From an uncultured Eubacterium sp. (GTDB lineage Bacteria > Bacillota > Clostridia > Lachnospirales > Lachnospiraceae): a stretch of DNA of 13,492 bases. Of this stretch, positions 7,369 to 13,492 are shown piece after piece; position 1 is the first letter of the stretch; each line of letters starts with the position of its first letter. The stretch covers positions 1 through 13,492 of the forward strand of contig CAJOOU010000114.1 of assembly GCA_905236735.1 (NCBI GenBank), in the 5' to 3' direction. The position numbers and the translations under genes are program-made. The notes below the pieces were generated by a model. The model ran no database searches and was not told the origin of the DNA. It saw nothing but the letters and a program-made list of their open reading frames with translations.

Positions 7369-8376
7369 GTGGAAGAAATTGTAAAAGTTGCAGTCGATGC
7401 AATGGGCGGAGACAATGCCCCCGGTGAAATAGTTAAGGGGGCGGCAAAAGCTCTCAGGGAAAACGACAATATATATATATATCTGGTCGGTCAAAAAGAT
7501 GTAATAGAAAAAGAACTTGAAAGCTATGAGTATCCTAAAGAACGTATTGAGATAGTAGACGCTCCGGATGTAATAGAGACGGCAGAACCGCCTGTTATGG
7601 CCATAAGACGAAAAAAAGAATCATCAATGGTCATAGCATTAAAACTCGTAAAGGACAAGGTGGCAGATGCCTTTGTATCAGCCGGTAGCTCCGGGGCTAT
7701 CCTTGTGGGAGGACAGCTCATTATAGGAAAGGCCAAGGGAGTAAAAAGAGCTCCGTTAGCGCCGCTTATACCTACGGAAAAAGGAGCTTCACTTCTGATA
7801 GACTGCGGAGCAAATGTGGACGCGAGAGCGGAACACCTTGTGCAGTTTGCAAAGATGGGCTCTGTTTATATGGAAAATGTAGTCGGCATTAACCATCCGA
7901 GGGTAGCCATTGTAAACATAGGAGCGGAGGAAGAAAAAGGAAATGCTCTTGTAAAAGAGACCTATCCTATGTTAAAGTCTCTTGAGGATATTAATTTTGT
8001 TGGCTCTATTGAGGCCAGGGATATACCGAGAGGCGATGCGGATGTCATAGTTTGTGAGGCTTTTGCGGGCAATGTCATACTGAAACTCTATGAGGGAGTG
8101 GGAAGCGTAATGCTCTCTGTTATAAAACAGGGACTTTTGAGCAGCCTTAGAGCTAAAATCGGAGCTCTTCTCATTAAGCCGGCTCTCAAAAAGACGCTTA
8201 AGAAGTTTGATTCCTCGCAGTACGGAGGAGCGCCTCTGCTCGGACTTAAGGGACTTGTGGTAAAGGCACACGGCTCATCTACAGCCACAGAGATAGCAAA
8301 TGCAATTAGGCAGTGCATAGAATTCAAACAGCAAAACATAAACAATAAAATAACAGAAGCATTGGGAGACGAATAA
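7369..8376 (+). CDS. plsX: Phosphate acyltransferase PlsX
   Basis: PlsX converts acyl-ACP and phosphate to acyl-phosphate, the donor used by PlsY for the first acylation of glycerol-3-phosphate; it is a peripheral membrane enzyme. From the GTG at 7369 the protein has 335 residues, typical for the family. The N-terminal motif VAVDAMGGDNAP (10-18 core) is diagnostic, as are the central ADAFVSAGSSGAILVGG, LLIDCGANVD, NIGAEEEKGN and the C-terminal VVKAHGSSTATEIANAI. Only one base separates its stop codon from the acpP start, so the two are probably translationally coupled and their products act in the same pathway. In many Firmicutes rpmF lies just upstream; here it does not. A run of (AT)7 at 7469-7482 lies in the coding sequence. 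No defects seen. Confidence 0.97.
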   Translation: MEEIVKVAVDAMGGDNAPGEIVKGAAKALRENDNIYIYLVGQKDVIEKELESYEYPKERIEIVDAPDVIETAEPPVMAIRRKKESSMVIALKLVKDKVADAFVSAGSSGAILVGGQLIIGKAKGVKRAPLAPLIPTEKGASLLIDCGANVDARAEHLVQFAKMGSVYMENVVGINHPRVAIVNIGAEEEKGNALVKETYPMLKSLEDINFVGSIEARDIPRGDADVIVCEAFAGNVILKLYEGVGSVMLSVIKQGLLSSLRAKIGALLIKPALKKTLKKFDSSQYGGAPLLGLKGLVVKAHGSSTATEIANAIRQCIEFKQQNINNKITEALGDE

Positions 8377-8377
8377 T

Positions 8378-8617
8378 ATGGAATTTGATTTACTTAAAAG
8401 AATTATTGCTGAGGAAATGGGACTTGATACTGAGGAAATTACAATGGATACGACCTTCGAGGAGGATCTCGGAGCTGATTCGCTTGATGTGACTTCAATA
8501 ATCATGGCTCTGGAGGAGGAACTTGACATCGAGATAAGCGATGATGATGCAGTAGAAATCAAGACAGTGGGAGATGCGGTAGACAAGATTAAAGCAGCTC
8601 TCGGCAATGAGGATTAA
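8378..8617 (+). CDS. acpP: Acyl carrier protein
   Basis: A 79-residue acidic protein that carries growing fatty acyl chains as thioesters on 4'-phosphopantetheine and donates them to PlsX and the fatty acid synthesis enzymes. The attachment site is Ser35 in the invariant GADSLD motif, preceded by FEEDLGAD; the acidic recognition helix follows (SLDVTSIIMALEEELDIEI). Length and charge are typical. The ATG at 8378 is preceded by GGGAG (8364-8368) at 9 nt, inside the end of plsX. Position directly after plsX supports a role in primary lipid synthesis rather than in a secondary-metabolite cluster. A strong hairpin follows the stop codon and may set the 3' end of an abundant acpP message. Confidence 0.97.
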   Translation: MEFDLLKRIIAEEMGLDTEEITMDTTFEEDLGADSLDVTSIIMALEEELDIEISDDDAVEIKTVGDAVDKIKAALGNED

Positions 8618-8626
8618 ATAAATACA

Positions 8627-8669
8627 ATGAGCAGCCTAAGGAGCCATTGAGGCGCCTTAGGCTGCTTAT
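8627..8669 (+). other. Strong hairpin between acpP and rnc: attenuator or RNase III site
   Basis: Bases 8627-8641 pair with 8655-8669 over 15 bp with one G-U, the central 11 bp (GCAGCCTAAGG against CCTTAGGCTGC) being perfect; after an A/G mismatch three more pairs close an ATTGA loop. The sequence after it, GACTTTTATG, is only weakly T-rich, so full termination is unlikely. It could partly terminate, protect the acpP 3' end, or be a double-stranded substrate for RNase III, whose gene starts 23 nt downstream. Confidence 0.8.
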
Positions 8670-8681
8670 GACTTTTATGAA

Positions 8682-8687
8682 AGAGGA
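8682..8687 (+). promoter_or_regulatory. Ribosome binding site that sets the rnc start at ATG 8692
   Basis: AGAGGA lies just before the ATG at 8692 (4-nt gap, on the short side). The frame is open further up, to a TTG at 8647 in the hairpin loop and an ATG at 8677, but neither has an upstream Shine-Dalgarno sequence and both would add residues foreign to the family. Confidence 0.7.
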
Positions 8688-8691
8688 CGAA

Positions 8692-9366
8692 ATGAACGAA
8701 GATAAACTGTCCGAACTTATCGGATATGAATTTAAGGATAAATCCCTTCTCAAAAGAGCGCTTACACACAGTTCGTATGCCAATGAAAACAAAGATGTTT
8801 CATATGGTGACAATGAGAGGCTTGAATTTTTGGGAGATGCGGTACTTGAGATAGTTACCAGCGATTTTCTGTATAAAAAATATCCCGAGAAAAGGGAGGG
8901 CGAACTCTCAAAACTGAGGGCGTCCATAGTCTGTGAGCAGACTCTTGACCTGTGTGCAAAGCCAATGGATTTTTGCAAATATATATATCTTGGCAAGGGC
9001 GAAGAAAATACCGGAGGCAGAAAAAGGCCGTCCATCATATCAGATGCCTTTGAGGCTCTTATCGGAGCGCTTTACCTGGACGGCGGCATGGAGCCGGCAA
9101 AAAAATTCATACAAAAATATGTGCTTGAAGATGTGGAGTCGAAGCAGCTTTATGTGGATTCTAAGACACATCTGCAGGAATATGTACAGGGTAAATATCA
9201 CAGTGTGCCGAAGTATGTACAGGTCGGAGAGGAAGGCCCGGAGCATAACAAGACATTTTTTGTGGATTTGTATGTTAACGATATAAAGATATCGAGCGGA
9301 GAGGGACATAATAAAAAAGCGGCTGAGCAGCAGGCAGCGTACAATGCGCTGGTTCTGCTCAGATAG
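8692..9366 (+). CDS. rnc: Ribonuclease III
   Basis: Cleaves double-stranded RNA, processing rRNA precursors and structured mRNAs. From the ATG at 8692 it has 224 residues, the standard bacterial length. The catalytic domain holds the signature NERLEFLGDA (41-50), with metal-binding Glu45 and Asp49, and the second acidic pair Asp118 and Glu121 in SDAFEALIGALY. The C-terminal double-stranded RNA-binding domain spans about 155-224, with DSKTHLQEYVQ at its start and the GEGHNKKAAEQQAA helix at its end. All catalytic residues are intact. It follows acpP across a hairpin and its stop is 13 nt before smc, the common Firmicute acpP-rnc-smc-ftsY arrangement. Autoregulation by cleavage of its own leader is known in E. 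coli; the upstream hairpin makes this possible here, but that is inference. Confidence 0.97.
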   Translation: MNEDKLSELIGYEFKDKSLLKRALTHSSYANENKDVSYGDNERLEFLGDAVLEIVTSDFLYKKYPEKREGELSKLRASIVCEQTLDLCAKPMDFCKYIYLGKGEENTGGRKRPSIISDAFEALIGALYLDGGMEPAKKFIQKYVLEDVESKQLYVDSKTHLQEYVQGKYHSVPKYVQVGEEGPEHNKTFFVDLYVNDIKISSGEGHNKKAAEQQAAYNALVLLR

Positions 9367-9370
9367 AAAT

Positions 9371-9376
9371 AGAGGA
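9371..9376 (+). promoter_or_regulatory. Ribosome binding site that sets the smc start at ATG 9380
   Basis: AGAGGA lies 3 nt before the ATG at 9380, a short spacing. The frame is also open from an ATG at 9344, inside rnc, but that adds a non-conserved MRWFCSDRNRGS extension ahead of the family N-terminus MYLKSIELQGFKSF. Confidence 0.65.
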
Positions 9377-9379
9377 AGT

Positions 9380-12300
9380 ATGTATCTAAAGAGTATAGAA
9401 CTGCAGGGATTTAAATCCTTTGCAATGAAGACGAAGTTTGAATTTAACAACGGTATTACCGGCATCGTGGGGCCTAACGGCAGCGGCAAGAGTAATGTCG
9501 CGGATGCGGTAAGATGGGTGCTCGGAGAACAGAGGGCAAAGCAATTAAGAGGCGCATCCATGCAGGATGTTATCTTTGCCGGCACCGAAAACAGAAAGCC
9601 GCTCAGCTATGCTTATGTGGCCATCACACTTGACAACAGCGATCATGCACTTGGCGTGGATTACAGCGAAGTTACCATTGCGAGAAGGATATATCGTTCG
9701 GGAGAGAGTGAGTATCTTTTAAACGGGACAGCGTGCCGCCTTAAGGATGTGCATGAGATTTTTTATGATACGGGTATCGGCAAGGAAGGGTATTCTATCA
9801 TTGGGCAAGGTCAGATCGAGCAGATCATATCCGGCAAGCCCGAGGAAAGAAGAGAACTTTTTGACGAGGCCGCAGGTATAGTAAAATACAAAAGAAGAAA
9901 GGCCACCGCGCAAAAGAAACTCATAGGAGAAGAGGAAAATCTCGTCAGAGTAAACGATATTATCGCAGAGCTTGAGAAACAGGTGGGACCTTTGGAGCGC
10001 CAGGCGGAAAAGGCAAAGGTATATCTGAAAAGAAAAGAAGAACTCAAAAGCTACGATATCAATCTTTTCCTTTTGCGTACAGAGGAACTTGACGGAAAGA
10101 TAGAGGAGACAGAAAAAAAACTTGCCATTCTTTCCGAAGAGCAAAACTCCAAAAAACAGGCATATGAAAAACTCAGGGAAAACTCCGAAGAGATGAAAGA
10201 GGCCATTGCCTCCCTGGAGCAGAAGATTAACTCCATGAGGGAAAAACAGAGCCGCGATGCCGTAATGAAGGTCAATCTCGAAAACCAGATTGAGCTTTTA
10301 AAAGAGCAGATAAAAACAGCCCAGACCTCCGATGAGCATTTAAGGGGCAGGATGGACGCCCTTTCTGCCGAAATCGAGACTAAGACCAAAGAAAAAGAAG
10401 AGTATGATGCAAAGGTAAAAGAGGTACTTGAGGAGATAGAGAAAAAGCAAGAGGACCACGGCAAAAAGCAGGCCGGGGCGGAGGCTCTGTCAAATGAGAT
10501 AGATAATCTAAACAGGATGATTGAAGACGGCAAGTCCGAAATCCTCGAACTCCTTAACAAAAAGGCCCAGCTCACCGCAAGACTGCAGCACTTTGATACC
10601 CTGATGCAGCAGGTCAACATACAGAAGGCCGGGGCAAGCCAGAAACAGATAACCGGCAAGTCAGAACTAAATGAGCTCGCTAAAAAGCTCGAAGAATATA
10701 AAAGAGGTCAGGGCGAGGCCCAAAAGCTCCTTGAGGAAAAAAATGCGGAAAAAGACTCTCTTTTATCGGAAATGGAAAAACTGGCAAAAGAAAGAGATAA
10801 AGTTACCGAAAATCTTGAAAAGATAAATAGCGATTATATAAGAAAACAGTCAAAACTCGAGTCTTTAAATAATATCGCCGAAAGATACGAAGGATACGGC
10901 ACAAGCGTGCGCCGTATAATGGAGCAGAAAAAGTCAAACGAAGGCATCTGCGGTGTAGTGGCGGATATTATAGAGGCTCCCAAAGAATACGAGACAGCAG
11001 TTGAGATTGCTCTCGGAGGCAATATTCAAAACATTGTAACTGAAGATGAAAAGACTGCCAAAGATTTAATCGGATTTTTGAAAAAGAATAAGGCAGGACG
11101 TGCGACATTTTTACCTATTACAAGCGTAGGACCCAGAGACAGAGGCAGGGAGCATGATGCTCTCGGCGAAAAGGGCGTAATAGGCATGGCTGATGAGCTC
11201 GTAAAGACAGAGGATAAGTACAAGGGAGTGGCAGCGTATCTGCTCGGAAGAATCCTTGTGGTGGATAGCCTCGGCAGTGCGCTTTCGCTTGCCAGAAAAT
11301 ACAAGTACAGGATAAGAATGGTTACCCTTGAAGGGGAACTCATACAGCCGGGAGGTTCTCTTACGGGAGGTACCTTTAAAAACAGTACCAATCTTTTGGG
11401 CAGGAAAAGGGAGATGGAAGAGCTCGAAGATGAGATTAAAAAGCTTTCCAAAGAAAGACTTTCCTGCATACAAAGACAGGACGAAATCAGGCAGAAGAGG
11501 GCCGGGGTAAGAAAAAGTATTACCCTGGCAGAAGAAGAAATCAAAGAAAAGGAGATTGCTCTTAATACGGCAAAACTCGGAGTAAAGAGAGCTCAGGATG
11601 AGTATGACGCGGCAAATGAGACCATGGATATGCTCGGAGCGCAGGTGTCATCTCTTGAGGCGAGAATAAACGAGATAGAGGGCGAGAAAAAGCGTGTAAC
11701 CGACGAGGCCGAAAATTCCAAGAGCCGTGAGTCGGAGATAGAGAAGGAAAATGAAAAACGGGCTCAAAAGATAGAAGAAAAGACCGCAGAGTTCGAAGAT
11801 GCCAGGGAAAAGGCGGAGGAAAGTGCCCTTGCACTTGCAGGCGTTAAACAGTCGCTTACCTTTTTAAACGAGACTCTTGACAGGATAAAACGGGAAATCG
11901 AAAAGAGCGATATTGAACTCAGAAAAATACGCTCGGACAGCGGCAGGGCAGCAGGAGAGATAGACCAGAAAAACAAAAACATAGAAGAACTTAAAAAGAC
12001 AATAGTTGCAGCGGATGAGTCGCAGGCAAAGGACACGGAAGAGCTCTCAGAGTCTGTTAAGAAAAAGGACGAGATGAGCGAAAACTACAGGAAATTCTTT
12101 GAGGACAGAGAAGATATGACCCGTGAGATTGCGGCTCTCGAGAGGGAAGCAGACAGATTGTCTTCGCAGCTTTCGGGCGCCAGAGAGCAAAAAGAATCTG
12201 AGAATGCCTATATGTGGAATGAGTATGAGCTGACCTATCATAATGCATTAAAGCTGCGCACACAGACGGATGAAAGTCCGGCAGAACTCAAGAAAAAGGT

Positions 12301-12955
12301 AAAAGAGATAAGAGATGCGATAAAGGCTCTCGGCAATGTAAATGTTGCCGCCATAGAGGATTACCGTGAGGTATCGGAGAGGTATGAATTTTTATCTACC
12401 CAGAGAAACGATATCACTTTGGCAAAGGAAAATCTCATAAGCATAATAGATGAGCTTGACAAGGGCATGAGGAAACAGTTCAATACCGAATTTGCCAGAA
12501 TACGCGAGGAGTTTACGAGGGTATTCAAGATGCTTTTCGGAGGCGGAAAGGGCACGCTTGAACTTGTGGAAGGCGAGGATATACTTGAGGCGGGAATAGA
12601 GATTATTGCTCAGCCGCCGGGCAAAAAGCTGCAGAACATGATGCAGCTTTCAGGTGGAGAAAAGTCTCTTACTGCCATATCTCTTTTATTTGCCATACAA
12701 AACCTCAAGCCTTCGCCGTTTTGTCTGTTGGATGAGATAGAGGCAGCACTGGATGAGCCCAATGTAAACAGGTTTGCGAATTACCTGCACAGGCTCACCA
12801 AATTCACGCAGTTTATTGTAATTACCCACAGAAGGGGCACAATGGATGCAGCTGACAGGCTCTATGGTATTACCATGCAGGAAAAGGGTGTGTCGGCGCA
12901 GGTAAGCGTAAATCTGGTAGAGGAGGAACTTGAAGAAGATGGCGTTTTGGAATAA
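9380..12955 (+). CDS. smc: Chromosome partition protein SMC
   Basis: SMC dimers with ScpA/ScpB load on DNA and extrude loops, compacting and separating chromosomes. The 1191-residue length is typical. The N-terminal ATPase half has MYLKSIELQGFKSF, Walker A GPNGSGKSN (31-39), the VLGEQRAKQLRG loop and the RRELFDEAAGI segment. Long charged coiled coil runs from about 165 to 515, the hinge from about 520 to 665 (begins GICGVVADIIEAP, ends PGGSLTGG), and the returning coil from about 670 to 1030. The C-terminal half has the signature LSGGEKS (1090-1096) and Walker B FCLLDEIEAALDE (Asp1118, Glu1119). All ATPase motifs are intact. It starts 13 nt after rnc and its end overlaps ftsY by 17 nt. Long open frames on the opposite strand here are shadows of the coiled coil. 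Confidence 0.98.
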   Translation: MYLKSIELQGFKSFAMKTKFEFNNGITGIVGPNGSGKSNVADAVRWVLGEQRAKQLRGASMQDVIFAGTENRKPLSYAYVAITLDNSDHALGVDYSEVTIARRIYRSGESEYLLNGTACRLKDVHEIFYDTGIGKEGYSIIGQGQIEQIISGKPEERRELFDEAAGIVKYKRRKATAQKKLIGEEENLVRVNDIIAELEKQVGPLERQAEKAKVYLKRKEELKSYDINLFLLRTEELDGKIEETEKKLAILSEEQNSKKQAYEKLRENSEEMKEAIASLEQKINSMREKQSRDAVMKVNLENQIELLKEQIKTAQTSDEHLRGRMDALSAEIETKTKEKEEYDAKVKEVLEEIEKKQEDHGKKQAGAEALSNEIDNLNRMIEDGKSEILELLNKKAQLTARLQHFDTLMQQVNIQKAGASQKQITGKSELNELAKKLEEYKRGQGEAQKLLEEKNAEKDSLLSEMEKLAKERDKVTENLEKINSDYIRKQSKLESLNNIAERYEGYGTSVRRIMEQKKSNEGICGVVADIIEAPKEYETAVEIALGGNIQNIVTEDEKTAKDLIGFLKKNKAGRATFLPITSVGPRDRGREHDALGEKGVIGMADELVKTEDKYKGVAAYLLGRILVVDSLGSALSLARKYKYRIRMVTLEGELIQPGGSLTGGTFKNSTNLLGRKREMEELEDEIKKLSKERLSCIQRQDEIRQKRAGVRKSITLAEEEIKEKEIALNTAKLGVKRAQDEYDAANETMDMLGAQVSSLEARINEIEGEKKRVTDEAENSKSRESEIEKENEKRAQKIEEKTAEFEDAREKAEESALALAGVKQSLTFLNETLDRIKREIEKSDIELRKIRSDSGRAAGEIDQKNKNIEELKKTIVAADESQAKDTEELSESVKKKDEMSENYRKFFEDREDMTREIAALEREADRLSSQLSGAREQKESENAYMWNEYELTYHNALKLRTQTDESPAELKKKVKEIRDAIKALGNVNVAAIEDYREVSERYEFLSTQRNDITLAKENLISIIDELDKGMRKQFNTEFARIREEFTRVFKMLFGGGKGTLELVEGEDILEAGIEIIAQPPGKKLQNMMQLSGGEKSLTAISLLFAIQNLKPSPFCLLDEIEAALDEPNVNRFANYLHRLTKFTQFIVITHRRGTMDAADRLYGITMQEKGVSAQVSVNLVEEELEEDGVLE

Positions 12956-13492
12956 ATGGAAGAAAAGTGCAGAGGATGATGCCATAGAAAAGGCTGTGGA
13001 AACGGAAGATGCTGTATCAGAAACATCCGAAGAAGAAACGGATCCTGAAATAAAAGAAGAGGCACCTGAGGCAGCTCATGAGACGGAAAAGCAGGGATTC
13101 TGGTCCAAACTGGTATCGGGACTTACCAAGACAAGGGATAACCTTTCCGCAAGTGTGGGCTCTATATTTACCGCATCGGAAATTGACGATGACTTTTATG
13201 AGGAACTCGAGGAAGCACTTATAATGAGCGATATCGGAGTAAGGACTACAGACGGTATTTTAGAGGACCTTAGGGAAAAGGTAAAAACCAATCATATAAA
13301 GATTGCTTCAGAGTGCAGGAATTTTTTAAAGGAAAGTATTATGAGCCAGATGGACTTAGGGCCTGCGGCTTATGAGTTTGAACACACAAAGTCCGTCATC
13401 CTCGTAATAGGGGTAAACGGAGTGTGCAAGACCACTACCATAGGCAAACTTGCCGCCCAGCTCAAAGAGGATGGGAAAAAGGTAACCCTCGC
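12939..13492 (+). CDS. ftsY: Signal recognition particle receptor FtsY, 3'-truncated by the window edge
   Basis: FtsY is the membrane-associated GTPase that receives SRP-ribosome complexes and passes nascent membrane proteins to the Sec translocon. The first 184 codons are present. MAFWNKWKK, then a highly acidic stretch (about 11-50) form the A domain; the helical N domain follows (GFWSKLVSGLTKTRDNL through FLKESIMSQM), then the start of the G domain (SVILVIGVNGVCKTTTIGKLAAQL). The G1 P-loop reads GVNGVCKT: Cys163 (TGC, 13425-13427) stands where relatives have Gly (GVNGVGKT). The ATG at 12939 lies inside smc, and AGGAGG (12921-12926) is 12 nt upstream, somewhat far; overlap suggests translational coupling. 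The G domain beyond about residue 184 lies outside the window. Identification is secure; whether the P-loop change is real or an assembly error cannot be told here. Confidence 0.95.
   Translation, partial: MAFWNKWKKSAEDDAIEKAVETEDAVSETSEEETDPEIKEEAPEAAHETEKQGFWSKLVSGLTKTRDNLSASVGSIFTASEIDDDFYEELEEALIMSDIGVRTTDGILEDLREKVKTNHIKIASECRNFLKESIMSQMDLGPAAYEFEHTKSVILVIGVNGVCKTTTIGKLAAQLKEDGKKVTL

Noticed and set aside
8647..8691. Upstream TTG and ATG starts for rnc adding up to 15 residues
   Set aside because: The TTG lies in the loop of the strong hairpin and neither start has a Shine-Dalgarno site; the ATG at 8692 gives the normal length.
8933..9286. 117-codon plus-strand open frame inside rnc
   Set aside because: It is a shifted frame of the intact and well conserved RNase III gene, with no recognisable product.
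9344..9379. Upstream ATG for smc overlapping rnc
   Set aside because: The added residues are not conserved, and the typical SMC start MYLKSIEL lies at 9380 with its own ribosome site.
10051..10659. 202-codon minus-strand open frame (and others at 9040-9585 and 11026-11544) within rnc/smc
   Set aside because: Ser/Phe/Leu-rich translations typical of the complement of Glu/Lys-rich coiled-coil coding sequence; no ribosome sites or domains.

Overview
This window looks like a chromosomal core-gene neighbourhood from an anaerobic, low-to-medium GC Firmicute, most likely a member of the Lachnospiraceae (Butyrivibrio/Roseburia-like). That rests on purine-rich Shine-Dalgarno sites, all genes on one strand, heavy use of AGA/AGG and ATA codons in most genes, the protein sequences, and the Clostridia-type order plsX-acpP-rnc-smc-ftsY. 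The genus is an inference; no rRNA or other marker is present.

Layout, all on the + strand: (1) 1-1200, the 3' nine-tenths of tmcAL, the tRNA(Met) cytidine acetate ligase gene. (2) 1201-1277, a short gap with a strong sigma-A-type promoter. (3) 1278-4739, a complete pyruvate carboxylase gene, followed by two tandem hairpins, the second a good intrinsic terminator. (4) 4740-4998, a 259-nt gap with these hairpins, an extended -10 promoter, an 11-bp inverted repeat framing that promoter, and a GC-rich leader of about 155 nt with a long stem-loop. (5) 4999-7320, a 773-residue protein with an N-terminal cyclic-nucleotide-binding-like domain and a large uncharacterised remainder. (6) 7369-9366, plsX, acpP and rnc, with a near-perfect 15-bp hairpin between acpP and rnc. 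(7) 9380-12955, smc. (8) 12939-13492, the 5' part of ftsY, overlapping the end of smc by 17 nt.

The right half is an operon joining phospholipid synthesis (PlsX makes acyl-phosphate from acyl-ACP; AcpP is the carrier), RNA processing (RNase III), chromosome organisation (SMC) and membrane protein targeting (FtsY). Pyruvate carboxylase supplies oxaloacetate and appears to be its own transcription unit.

The least explained part is 4740-7320: the cyclic-nucleotide-domain protein, whose phosphate-binding cassette looks degenerate and whose C-terminal two-thirds I cannot assign, with its structured leader. A second oddity is the P-loop of FtsY, where the glycine before the catalytic-region lysine is encoded as cysteine. 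I see no mobile element, CRISPR array, tRNA or rRNA gene.
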